DNA of 64,000 nucleotides from positions 1-64,000 of the forward strand of contig NZ_FRBD01000003.1 of the NCBI RefSeq assembly GCF_900142525.1. The letters are read 5' to 3'. The translations under genes and the position numbers were made by a program. The notes beneath the pieces are model-generated. The model was not told the origin of the DNA, ran no database searches, and saw only the letters and a program-made list of their open reading frames with translations. Origin of the DNA: Xylanibacter ruminicola (GTDB lineage: Bacteria > Bacteroidota > Bacteroidia > Bacteroidales > Bacteroidaceae). Shown piece by piece: positions 32,950-40,739 of the stretch. Every line of letters begins with the position of its first letter. Position 1 is the first letter of the stretch.

Positions 32950-33447
32950 TCACTTAACGATTTCGTCAATAGCCTTACGGCTCTTGGGCTTCATCTCGTC
33001 TGCAGCATAGCCCAATGGAATGATGACGGCAGGTTCCTCATTCTCAGGTAAGCCAAACTGCTCCTTACAGAGATTAGCGTTAAAGTTGCATACCCAGCAG
33101 GTAGCCAGGCCTTGTTCCGTTGCAGCCAGACAAAGGTGTTCCACGGCAATGGCAATATCAATGTTGCCATGATGTTTGCCATCGGCTCTTACCCACTCTT
33201 CATCATGCAGGATAGAGGCAATGATATACATCGGAGCTGTCTTGAACCAGTCACGATTATAGCATTGCTGAAGCTTAGCCTTGTCCTCCTCATTGCTGAC
33301 AATGTGGAATAGCCAGGGTTGTTTGTTCACTGCTGAAGGTGCAAAGCGGACACATTCCAGAATATAGTCTAACTTCTCTTTCTCCACGTTGATAGACTTA
33401 TAAGCCCTACAACTGTATCTGTTCTTTACAAGTTCTAAAAAAATCAT
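32950..33447 (-). CDS. Nitroreductase-family FMN oxidoreductase
   Basis: 165 aa. N-terminal NRYSCRAYKSINVEKEKLDY and RFAPSAVNKQPWLFHIVSN match the FMN phosphate-binding start of the nitroreductase family; GLATCWVCNFN and VIIPLGYAADEMKPKSRKAI match its C-terminus. Such enzymes reduce nitro or quinone compounds with NAD(P)H. Shorter than classical NfsB (about 217), typical of the short Bacteroidetes branch. Lies 3 nt after yjbQ. Confidence 0.85.
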   Translation of the reverse strand: MIFLELVKNRYSCRAYKSINVEKEKLDYILECVRFAPSAVNKQPWLFHIVSNEEDKAKLQQCYNRDWFKTAPMYIIASILHDEEWVRADGKHHGNIDIAIAVEHLCLAATEQGLATCWVCNFNANLCKEQFGLPENEEPAVIIPLGYAADEMKPKSRKAIDEIVK

Positions 33448-33450
33448 ATA

Positions 33451-33864
33451 TTACTCTCCTATGATTGTTACGACCAGTTTTCTTGCCCCACCGTAATTCC
33501 GGTACTCGCAGAAGTAGATTCCTTGCCAGGTTCCCATGTTCAAACGACCGTTAGTAATGGGTATCGTCAGGCTGACACCACTCAGTGTTGACTTGGCATG
33601 AGCAGGCATATCATCAGCACCTTCTAACGTATGTTCATATTCTGGTCTGTTCTCAGGAACAAGACGGTTAAATATGGTTTCCATATCCACTCGAACATCG
33701 GGGTCTGCATTCTCATTGATGCTCAGACCGCAACTCGTATGCTTGCAGAATATATTGATGATGCCCGTCTTAGGCAACTTGGGCAGTTGGCTCAGTATCT
33801 CATTGGTCACCAGATGAAATCCGCGAGACTTAGATTTTAGCGTTATTTCTACTTGCTGAATCAT
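33451..33864 (-). CDS. yjbQ: YjbQ-family protein (UPF0047)
   Basis: 137 aa from the ATG at 33864 (MIQQVEITLKSKSRGFHLV), the usual length of the family; the longer ORF start lies upstream of the promoter box. Signature segments INIFCKHTSCGLSINENADP, MPAHAKSTLSGVSLTIPITN and LNMGTWQGIYFCEYRNYGG are the classic YjbQ/YugU pattern, with conserved His and Glu in the trimer active site. Weak thiamine-phosphate synthase activity has been reported for relatives. First gene of a leftward operon. Confidence 0.9.
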   Translation of the reverse strand: MIQQVEITLKSKSRGFHLVTNEILSQLPKLPKTGIINIFCKHTSCGLSINENADPDVRVDMETIFNRLVPENRPEYEHTLEGADDMPAHAKSTLSGVSLTIPITNGRLNMGTWQGIYFCEYRNYGGARKLVVTIIGE

Positions 33865-33897
33865 AACAACTTCATAAACAATCCTAATTCTAAGGTG

Positions 33898-33905
33898 CAA
33901 ATTTA
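33898..33905 (-). promoter_or_regulatory. Promoter -7 box of yjbQ
   Basis: TAAATTTG on the minus strand, 34 nt before the ATG at 33864. Forms a divergent pair with the plus-strand box at 33927-33934, 21 bp away, so the two operons are transcribed back to back. Confidence 0.6.
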
Positions 33906-33926
33906 CAAAATCTGCTGAAAAATCAC

Positions 33927-33934
33927 TAACTTTG
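33927..33934 (+). promoter_or_regulatory. Promoter -7 box of the carbonic anhydrase gene
   Basis: TAACTTTG on the plus strand, 37 nt before the ATG at 33971. Full consensus match; starts the long plus-strand run of cargo genes. Confidence 0.6.
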
Positions 33935-33970
33935 CCCTGTTAATACAACATAGTTTAAGAGAATAGGCTT

Positions 33971-34513
33971 ATGATTGACCAGATTATTGACTATAACAAG
34001 ACCTTCGTAGAACAGAAGGGCTACGAGAAGTATCTGACCAGCAAGTACCCCGATAAAAAGTTGGCGGTGCTGTCGTGTATGGACACCAGACTGACAGAAC
34101 TGCTCCCTGCAGCCCTTGGCTTGAAGAATGGTGATGCGAAGATCATCAAGAACGCAGGTGGTCTGGTGATTTCTGCCTTCGACTCGGCCATGCGTAGCCT
34201 CATTGTGGCTATATATGAGCTGGGTGTGGAGGAAATCATGGTGGTGGCTCACTCGCATTGCGGAGCCTGCCACATGAGTTATGACCACTTCCATCATGAG
34301 ATGATAGCCCGTGGTGTTACGGATGAGACACTTGATACCATCCGTAAATGTGGCATCAACCTGGATCATTGGTTGGAGGGATTCAAGGACACACCTGAAT
34401 CTGTCCGCAAGACAGTTGAGACCATCAAGACCCACCCTCTTGTACCAAAGGATGTGGTGGTTCGCGGGTTTATTATAGACTCAGAGACTGGCGAATTAGA
34501 AGAAATAAGATAG
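33971..34513 (+). CDS. Beta-class carbonic anhydrase
   Basis: 180 aa. Zinc ligands are all present: CMDTR gives Cys36, with Asp38 and Arg40 as the conserved dyad, and HSHCG gives His94 and Cys97. GGLVISAFDSAMRSLIVAIY is the conserved helix of the family. It interconverts CO2 and bicarbonate in the cytoplasm. Length is close to the shorter bacterial type. Five nt separate it from the next gene. Confidence 0.9.
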   Translation: MIDQIIDYNKTFVEQKGYEKYLTSKYPDKKLAVLSCMDTRLTELLPAALGLKNGDAKIIKNAGGLVISAFDSAMRSLIVAIYELGVEEIMVVAHSHCGACHMSYDHFHHEMIARGVTDETLDTIRKCGINLDHWLEGFKDTPESVRKTVETIKTHPLVPKDVVVRGFIIDSETGELEEIR

Positions 34514-34518
34514 CACTT

Positions 34519-34875
34519 ATGAAACATATCGCCTTTTCATTCATATTGGCTATCTTGTTATTCTGCTCTTGTGGCAACAATACCACAAAGAATAAAATAA
34601 CAGCTGAGATGGCCTATGAAGGAGTCAGCAACTATTGCCATAGCGCGTATGACTGGAGCATAGCTAAGGAGAACCCCTCCATCATGTATGTTCAGATGGG
34701 CGAAGAGACCGATTCTGCCTATCAGGTGGTATTCCGCAGTTATACAGGGGCATTCGTCAATTTCTATGTCGATAAGATAAGTGGTACAACGAGAATGGAA
34801 GAATATGTTCCTACCCTTGATGTCAGAAACGAGGCAGGAACTATTAATCTATTCGATTATTTAGAGAAGAAATGA
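34519..34875 (+). CDS. Hypothetical lipoprotein
   Basis: 118 aa. Lipoprotein signal MKHIAFSFILAILLFCSCGN with the lipobox cysteine at 18. The rest is a small beta-rich domain (YVQMGEETDSAYQVVFRSYT; VNFYVDKISGTTRMEEYV) resembling the PepSY-like or cystatin-like folds of many Bacteroidetes lipoproteins; no exact family. Its last codons overlap the next gene by 4 nt. Confidence 0.7.
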   Translation: MKHIAFSFILAILLFCSCGNNTTKNKITAEMAYEGVSNYCHSAYDWSIAKENPSIMYVQMGEETDSAYQVVFRSYTGAFVNFYVDKISGTTRMEEYVPTLDVRNEAGTINLFDYLEKK

Positions 34876-35342
34876 AGAAGATAATAAACCCTTGGCGCAA
34901 CCATCCTGAGTATAACTGCTTTGGTTGTTGTCCAGACAATCCCATCGGACTTCATCTGGAGTTCTATGAGGATGGTGACTATATCGTAAGTAAATGGAAT
35001 CCGCAGCACAATTATCAGGGCTGGGTGAACACCATGCACGGTGGCATACTGAGTACGCTGATTGATGAAGTATGTGGATGGGTGGTCACCCGCAAGCTAC
35101 AGACCAGCGGCTATACTGTCCAGCTGAATGTGAAGTTCAAGAAAGCCATTCCGACGACAGAACCAGAGCTGACGATACGAGCAAAAGTCGCGAAGCAAGT
35201 CCGCAATCTGGTATATATCAATGCGGAGATCGTCAATTCGAAGGGAGAACTCTGTAACGAAGGCGAGGCCATCTATTTCCTGATGAATCAAGAGAAGGCC
35301 AAGGAAATGGGATTCTTACACTGTGAAGTCGAAGATGAATAG
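34872..35342 (+). CDS. Hotdog-fold thioesterase (PaaI/YbgC-like)
   Basis: 156 aa. The core GWVNTMHGGILSTLIDEVCG carries the HGG-x-x-x-x-x-x-D motif of PaaI-type hotdog thioesterases, followed by the strand TVQLNVKFKKAIPTTEPELT. Likely hydrolyses an acyl-CoA. Unusual N-terminal CFGCCPDNPIG cysteine cluster that occurs in a Bacteroidetes subgroup. Overlaps the methyltransferase start by 8 nt. Confidence 0.85.
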   Translation: MKKIINPWRNHPEYNCFGCCPDNPIGLHLEFYEDGDYIVSKWNPQHNYQGWVNTMHGGILSTLIDEVCGWVVTRKLQTSGYTVQLNVKFKKAIPTTEPELTIRAKVAKQVRNLVYINAEIVNSKGELCNEGEAIYFLMNQEKAKEMGFLHCEVEDE

Positions 35343-36048
35343 CAAGAAGGATCCAATGGGCAGAGCCATTGCCGAATACTGGGAAACAAAGAGGGCAGAC
35401 AGGCTCAGGGTGTTCTCCCCGATGTTCGAGGAGGACGAGATTCCCCTGACTACACTATTCCGCAGCTATGAGGATATGCCCGAGATAGAACGTAAGGCTC
35501 TTAACATGGCTAAAGGGAGGATTTTGGATGTAGGAGCCGGAGCTGGTTGCCATTCATTGGTTCTCCAAGAGCGAGGTATGGATGTAACCGCCATTGATAT
35601 TTCCCCTCTTTCCGTAGAAACTATGAAAGAACGAGAGGTCAAGAAGGTCATCGAACAAGACTTCTTCACTCTGGAGGGTCAGTATGATACCATCCTGATG
35701 CTGATGAACGGTATAGGAATCGTGGGAACCTTGGAGCGTATGCCAGAGTTCTTCAAGCAGCTCGACTCTATTCTGGCTTCTGGAGGTCAAGTTCTTTGTG
35801 ATTCTTCGGATATAAGCTATGTGTTCGAAACAGAGGATGGTATCATAGAACTACCAGATGACATGGGGTATTACGGAGAGCATAGCTTCCGGATGCAATA
35901 CAAGGACACCATCGGAGAGCCCTTTGACTGGCTATATATTGATGCTGATACCCTGAAGCAAAAATCAGGGAGATGCGGATATGCAGTTGAGTTGGTTGCT
36001 GAAGGTGAACACTATGATTATTTGGCGAGAATCACAAAGAAAGAATAG
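35335..36048 (+). CDS. SAM-dependent methyltransferase
   Basis: 237 aa from the ATG at 35335, which overlaps the thioesterase stop. Class I methyltransferase: motif I ILDVGAGAGCHSLVL near residue 66, motif II region VTAIDISPLSVETMKER, and DTILMLMNGIGIVGTLER as motif IV. The C-terminal 60 residues include a WLYIDADTLKQ segment typical of the small-molecule methyltransferases of Bacteroidetes. Substrate unknown. Confidence 0.85.
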   Translation: MNSKKDPMGRAIAEYWETKRADRLRVFSPMFEEDEIPLTTLFRSYEDMPEIERKALNMAKGRILDVGAGAGCHSLVLQERGMDVTAIDISPLSVETMKEREVKKVIEQDFFTLEGQYDTILMLMNGIGIVGTLERMPEFFKQLDSILASGGQVLCDSSDISYVFETEDGIIELPDDMGYYGEHSFRMQYKDTIGEPFDWLYIDADTLKQKSGRCGYAVELVAEGEHYDYLARITKKE

Positions 36049-36050
36049 CA

Positions 36051-37883
36051 ATGGCAAGAACATTATCTGCGGCAAGTTTATCAAAATACTTTGAAGGAGG
36101 CATTTATTATGACTTCCTTCAGTATGTGAAGTCTGACAAAGAATTGGCTTTTGAAATCAGAGTGAATGATGAAGTGATGATATATTGTCAGAAGAACCTC
36201 CTTCTCAGAATATCACACAGGAAGAACACTTCTGATAATATCACTATGCTCAACCCTCGCTATTATACCAATAGAAAAGATGGTTTGACATTAAGTGCGC
36301 AACTAAGAGAGCCTGCCGATTTGCAGGATATGGCCAAGGTTAAGCTGTATTTTGAAGATGCCAAGGCTCTGTGCAAAAAATATAAGTCACACGATGAATT
36401 CATCGTTCAGCAACAGTACAAAGCAGATCACAGTTCTTTTGATGAAGAATTTCTTGCTATTGACATGGAATGGGCACCAGACCAGGCCAAGATACCAGTG
36501 GAATATCGAGTGGCAAAGACTAAAATTGATTTGCTTGTTGTCAGCAATAAACCCAATGAAGATGGTAAGCATGAAGTATATCTGGCTGAGGTAAAATGTG
36601 GATTGGGAGCTGTTGATGGCAAGTCTGGTATCGAGGATCATGTGAGAATGTCACAGGGCATCATCAACAACGTCTATGTGAGACAGGCCCTTCTTCAAGA
36701 TGTTACGAGTATCATCAAACAGAAAACGCAGTTGCAGCTATTTGAAGGTTCGCCCATCAGATACAATTTCTCAGAACGCCCCAAAATCATGTTCATTCTC
36801 GCAAACTCTTCCGAATACGACAAACTTAGTTTCGACAGGATTATCAAGAATCTGGGAGAGGTAGGGCATGATATTAAGGTTGAGTATCTTGCATCCTCCA
36901 AAGAAATACAGCCCGCAAAAGCACATTATGGAGGGGATAGCGAATATAGAAAGGCTTGTCGCCTGCATCAGGCATGGTTTAGAGAGAATGTCTTGAAACT
37001 GAAGATGGGACGTAACCACTCTACACGTAAGGGTACAAATGAAACAGCAGAGGAATTTGAGCATCGACGTACAACAGAGACAGACATTGCTATCCTTACC
37101 AATGCTGATGCCGCACGTCTAATGAACTTTGTTCCTGAATACCATGAAGAGATAGGAAAAGCATTATGTGAAGACAGGGGCAAAATCCCTACAGATTTTG
37201 GTTTGATGGCCAATATGTTGCGAAGCGAGCATGTCCCCTGGAATGTATTTGTTCCAATGATGACAGACCTTGTGGCTGCTGCAAAGTGTTTTTCGGAAAT
37301 ACTTCCACATAGAGACATCACGACAATATTCAAATGGCAGATAGAATATGCTCCCAATACAATTAACGACAAAACAGCTTTTGACGTTTATATTGAATAT
37401 AAGACATCGAGGGGTGATACAGGCATTATTGGAATAGAGGTAAAATACACTGAAGAAGGTTATAGTGTGGGCAATAAGGAGTTTGCAATGATGCAGGATC
37501 CAGAGTCTGCCTACTCGGTTACGACACGCAATAGTGAGTGTTTTGTCAATAACGACCCCCTGCAATTCAATAATCCTGATTTCATTCAGCTATGGAGAAA
37601 TCACATTCTTGGACTGGCAATGCTCCAGCAAAAGAAGACTAAGTATCTATATTTTGACTCTCTCACGCTATATCCGTCTGGGAACACTCATTTTCACTCT
37701 ACTGGTAGTCACATAGGAGTCATTGAAGCATACGAAGAGTTGCTGACAAACAAAGGGAAAGACACATTTCATGCCATTACATACGAAGACTTTTTCAAAG
37801 TCCTGGGAAGGCATTATAAAAGTAATAGAAGCTTATTGTGGCTGAAATACCTTGAAACAAGATACATCAACATCATACATTGA
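36051..37883 (+). CDS. Protein with two PD-(D/E)xK nuclease-like domains
   Basis: 610 aa. Two places show the D...ExK pattern of restriction-endonuclease-like folds: TKIDLLVV followed by VYLAEVKCG (Asp near 159, Glu/Lys near 182) and TAFDVYIEYKTSRGDTGIIG leading to GIEVKYTEEG (Asp near 445, Glu/Lys near 464). The second resembles the PGN_0703-type nuclease group. Between them lies a charged helical stretch (NHSTRKGTNETAEEFEHRRT). AT-richer than its neighbours and wedged, 2 nt after a methyltransferase, into a run of coupled genes. A stand-alone defence or repair nuclease is the likely role. Confidence 0.65.
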   Translation: MARTLSAASLSKYFEGGIYYDFLQYVKSDKELAFEIRVNDEVMIYCQKNLLLRISHRKNTSDNITMLNPRYYTNRKDGLTLSAQLREPADLQDMAKVKLYFEDAKALCKKYKSHDEFIVQQQYKADHSSFDEEFLAIDMEWAPDQAKIPVEYRVAKTKIDLLVVSNKPNEDGKHEVYLAEVKCGLGAVDGKSGIEDHVRMSQGIINNVYVRQALLQDVTSIIKQKTQLQLFEGSPIRYNFSERPKIMFILANSSEYDKLSFDRIIKNLGEVGHDIKVEYLASSKEIQPAKAHYGGDSEYRKACRLHQAWFRENVLKLKMGRNHSTRKGTNETAEEFEHRRTTETDIAILTNADAARLMNFVPEYHEEIGKALCEDRGKIPTDFGLMANMLRSEHVPWNVFVPMMTDLVAAAKCFSEILPHRDITTIFKWQIEYAPNTINDKTAFDVYIEYKTSRGDTGIIGIEVKYTEEGYSVGNKEFAMMQDPESAYSVTTRNSECFVNNDPLQFNNPDFIQLWRNHILGLAMLQQKKTKYLYFDSLTLYPSGNTHFHSTGSHIGVIEAYEELLTNKGKDTFHAITYEDFFKVLGRHYKSNRSLLWLKYLETRYINIIH

Positions 37884-37896
37884 TAAGATTAAAATT

Positions 37897-38229
37897 ATGG
37901 AAGTAACAAACCTGTTGGTATTCACGGAACGGAAACAACTGAGGGAATGGTTTGAGAAGTATCATCTTTCAGAGAAATGCTGTTGGGTGGCTTGCAACAG
38001 GTCAAAGACTCCCAAGCCTGACACACTGCCCTACATTGAAATAGTAGAGGAAGCCTTATGTTTCGGATGGATTGATTCTATGGTAAAGAAACTGTCTGAC
38101 GGACGGTTGGCACAGAGACTTTCACCAAGAAAGAAAGGTAGCCATTGGACCGAGTTGAATAAGGAAAGATGTAGGCAACTTGAAGAAAGAGGCCTAATGA
38201 CAGATTCAGGAAGGATGGCATTAAGATAA
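37897..38229 (+). CDS. YdeI/OmpD-associated family protein, C-terminally shortened
   Basis: 110 aa from the ATG at 37897. VFTERKQLREWFEKYHLSEK, EIVEEALCFGWIDSMVKKL and RLSPRKKGSHWTELNKERC are the first two thirds of the YdeI family (bacteriocin-protection YdeI/OmpD-associated). Full members run to about 185 residues; here the frame stops at GLMTDSGRMALR, so the last 70 or so residues are missing. The next gene begins 10 nt later. It may be a truncated gene that still folds, or a decaying one. Confidence 0.8.
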   Translation: MEVTNLLVFTERKQLREWFEKYHLSEKCCWVACNRSKTPKPDTLPYIEIVEEALCFGWIDSMVKKLSDGRLAQRLSPRKKGSHWTELNKERCRQLEERGLMTDSGRMALR

Positions 38230-38239
38230 GAATAACGAT

Positions 38240-38746
38240 ATGAGTTTCATCAAGTACATAGCAGACGAGAACCACTACAAGGAAGTCCTGTCTTTGGTGG
38301 GTAAAGCCAAACAGACGGTGTGGATTGGGACGGCAGACATTAAAGACCTGTATGTTGATGACAAGCCATTCCTTGCACTGATTGCCTCCTTATTGAAGAA
38401 AGGCATAGAGGTCAGGTTGATTCATGCCAAGGAACCAGGAACGGCTTGGCGGGAGGATCACGAGAAGCATCCTATCCTCTATGACGGCATGGAACGTGTG
38501 CTATGTCCGAGAGTCCATTTCAAGCTCATCATCATCGACAGTACCATTGCCTACGTCGGCTCAGCGAACCTGACAGGTGCTGGCATGGGCATGAAATCAC
38601 CTAAGAAACGAAACTTCGAAGCTGGCATCCTGACCGATGACCCGGAAATGCTTGAAGCAGCCATCGAACAGTTCGATAATGTATGGATCGGCAAGTTTTG
38701 CAAGGACTGTGGCCGACGTGAGTATTGTTCAGACCCGATAAAATAG
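38240..38746 (+). CDS. Phospholipase D-like nuclease domain protein
   Basis: 168 aa with one HKD motif: VHFKLIIIDSTIAYVGSANL (His-x-Lys followed by the GSAN strand) near residues 93-112. Single-HKD proteins such as Nuc act as dimers and cut DNA or phospholipid. The C-terminus carries four cysteines and a histidine-free CKDCGRREYC knuckle, which looks like a small zinc-binding tail and suggests nucleic-acid contact. Part of a repair-gene-rich stretch. Confidence 0.85.
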   Translation: MSFIKYIADENHYKEVLSLVGKAKQTVWIGTADIKDLYVDDKPFLALIASLLKKGIEVRLIHAKEPGTAWREDHEKHPILYDGMERVLCPRVHFKLIIIDSTIAYVGSANLTGAGMGMKSPKKRNFEAGILTDDPEMLEAAIEQFDNVWIGKFCKDCGRREYCSDPIK

Positions 38747-38752
38747 CATCAC

Positions 38753-39187
38753 ATGCAGATAATAAGAGCAACAAAGACAGCAGAGCAAGCCGGAGCCTAC
38801 TATGTCCGCATACAGGCAATGGCACGCAAACACCAGATTACGCTATATGCTGAGTTTGACGAGCATGATACGCCAGAGACCAAGTATATTGTGGTCGTTG
38901 ATGACTATCTTCCAGTAGCCACTTGCCGGTTGTATGCCATAGACAATGAACGAGTGATGCTTGGCTGGATAGTCGTTCTGCCGGAGTATCGTCATCAGGG
39001 ACTAGGAACGCTTGTAGTTCAGGAGGCTGAGAAGTGGGCCGAGGAACTGGGCTATCGTACATCTGTACTGGAGAGCCGTGACAACAAGATTCATTTCTAT
39101 GAAACGATGGGTTATGTTGCAGATTACTCGCAGAAGATAGTCGGTGAGACTTTTACATGTTACAAAATGGAGAAACAATTGAAATGA
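38753..39187 (+). CDS. GNAT-family N-acetyltransferase
   Basis: 144 aa. The acetyl-CoA-binding motif A appears as VVLPEYRHQGLGTLVVQEAE (Q/RxxGxG/A near residue 83), followed by motif B VLESRDNKIHFYETMGYV. Small stand-alone acetyltransferase, substrate unknown. Overlaps the next gene by 4 nt (ATGA-type coupling). Confidence 0.85.
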   Translation: MQIIRATKTAEQAGAYYVRIQAMARKHQITLYAEFDEHDTPETKYIVVVDDYLPVATCRLYAIDNERVMLGWIVVLPEYRHQGLGTLVVQEAEKWAEELGYRTSVLESRDNKIHFYETMGYVADYSQKIVGETFTCYKMEKQLK

Positions 39188-39699
39188 GAAAAGCAAGTAG
39201 AGAAATGGATGCAGCCTTCGCATTGGAGGTATTGGATAAGGCGCCGTATGTCACCATCAGTTTCACACGACCAAATGGTACGCCTTATGGTGTACCCCTG
39301 TCGTTAGCTCGCACAGACGATAAGACGTTCTATTTCCATTGTGCCTTGGAGGGTGACAAACTGGACTGCATAGCCGCCAATCCGACAGTGGCTTTGTCGG
39401 CTGTAACCAAGTGCGCCCCGACAGTTGGCCCCAAGGATGGCAGTTTCACGCTCCAGTATAAATCGGCAATGGCAGTTGGCAAGGCTGAGATGGTGAAAGA
39501 TAGAGACGAAAAGATAGAGGCACTAAGAGCCATCTGTGAGCGATTCTTACCCAACCACATGGATGCTTTCGACGATGCCATTGCCCGCAGTCTTGAACGT
39601 ACAGTCGTAGTGAAAATCATCCTGACAGAGCCTCCTACAGGCAAACGTAAACAGTATGACAAGGAGGGTGAAGAAATGAAATGGCAAAGAATGAAATGA
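39184..39699 (+). CDS. Pyridoxamine 5'-phosphate oxidase-fold flavoprotein
   Basis: 171 aa from the ATG at 39184. YVTISFTRPNGTPYGVPLSL and FYFHCALEGDKLDCIAANPT are the FMN-binding strands of the short PNPOx-like (NimA-related) family, with VVVKIILTEPPTGKRKQY near the C-terminus. NimA-type members are linked to nitroimidazole resistance in Bacteroides; whether this one acts that way cannot be told from sequence. ATGA overlap with the acetyltransferase upstream. Confidence 0.8.
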   Translation: MRKASREMDAAFALEVLDKAPYVTISFTRPNGTPYGVPLSLARTDDKTFYFHCALEGDKLDCIAANPTVALSAVTKCAPTVGPKDGSFTLQYKSAMAVGKAEMVKDRDEKIEALRAICERFLPNHMDAFDDAIARSLERTVVVKIILTEPPTGKRKQYDKEGEEMKWQRMK

Positions 39700-40733
39700 T
39701 AAATCCCGTAGCCATCCGACTTCTCAACCAACAGCTTGTTGCACCTCAGTTCAGTGATCCTGCTGAGGTGGTCAGCTACATGGGTGCCATGCAGGCGCAA
39801 GAGTACCGCATGATGCGATGGGCTGTGGAGATGCGTACCCGTAAGCCGTCAGCCAAGACTTTCAAGAAGGCTTTTGACAGCGGGCGGATTATCCGGTTGC
39901 ACCTGATGCGAGGCACTTGGCAACTGGTATCTGCCGAGGACTACTGGCCATTCATCACCCTCTGCGGTCCCAAGTCTATCGCTGTGACAAAGGGCTGGAT
40001 GAGTAGCAACAAAATCTCAATCCCTGATGATGAACTCTTTCGAGTCCGCGATATCCTCGCCCAAACGGCAGCAGACAAAGGAAGTGTCACTAAGGAGGAC
40101 ATTGTTCAAGCATTGGAGGAAAGAGGCTTGCAGATGGATGATCATCGTCTGTCGTATCATATCCGCATGGCCGAGTTTACAGGCACGCTCTGTAGCGGAG
40201 ATCTATTGCCGATGAAGGCCACCTATGCGCTTACTGCCAATAAGGTGAAGTCGCAAGGCGCAATTGATAGAGACGAAGCATTGATGCGCTTTACCCGCAA
40301 GTACTTCCAGAGCCGTCAGCCTGCGACGCTGGAGGATTTCGTCTGGTGGTCAGGCTTGAACGTCAGCGACTGTCGCAAGGGAATTGCGCTCTTGGGCGAT
40401 TCCATCCACGTTGAGAAGTGGAAAGGAAGGGAATTCTATCTGACAGATGATTGCCGCACACGGGGCTTCCGAAAGGGTAAGTTCCTGCTGATTCCTCCCT
40501 ACGACGAATATCTCATTGGCTATAAGTCCCGCGACATAGTGTTGCCACCAGAGCATCGTCATCATGCCCACAACAACAGTGGCATCTTCCAGCCCGTCAT
40601 AGCCTACGACGGCACTATCTGCGGCAACTGGTCACCCTTCAAGGACGACTGTCAGGCGACGTTCTTTTCTGAAACCTGCGCGAAGGACATCACTGAGGCA
40701 TGGCAATCATACATGAATTACCGTAAGAAGTAA
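39696..40733 (+). CDS. AlkZ-like winged-helix DNA glycosylase family protein
   Basis: About 345 aa; the ATG at 39696 overlaps the previous stop (ATGA), an alternative is 39681. GAMQAQEYRMMRWAVEMR carries the Gln-x-Gln pair used by AlkZ/YcaQ-type glycosylases, followed by RIIRLHLMRGTWQLVSAED and YDEYLIGYKSRD near residue 270, both hallmarks of the winged-helix HTH_42 family. These enzymes remove alkylated or crosslinked bases. It lies directly before recD2, supporting a repair role. Confidence 0.8.
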   Translation: MINPVAIRLLNQQLVAPQFSDPAEVVSYMGAMQAQEYRMMRWAVEMRTRKPSAKTFKKAFDSGRIIRLHLMRGTWQLVSAEDYWPFITLCGPKSIAVTKGWMSSNKISIPDDELFRVRDILAQTAADKGSVTKEDIVQALEERGLQMDDHRLSYHIRMAEFTGTLCSGDLLPMKATYALTANKVKSQGAIDRDEALMRFTRKYFQSRQPATLEDFVWWSGLNVSDCRKGIALLGDSIHVEKWKGREFYLTDDCRTRGFRKGKFLLIPPYDEYLIGYKSRDIVLPPEHRHHAHNNSGIFQPVIAYDGTICGNWSPFKDDCQATFFSETCAKDITEAWQSYMNYRKK

Positions 40734-40739
40734 CCCGTC

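Noticed and set aside
33926..34435. 169-codon minus-strand ORF opposite the carbonic anhydrase
   Set aside because: The plus strand encodes a complete beta-carbonic anhydrase with all zinc ligands.
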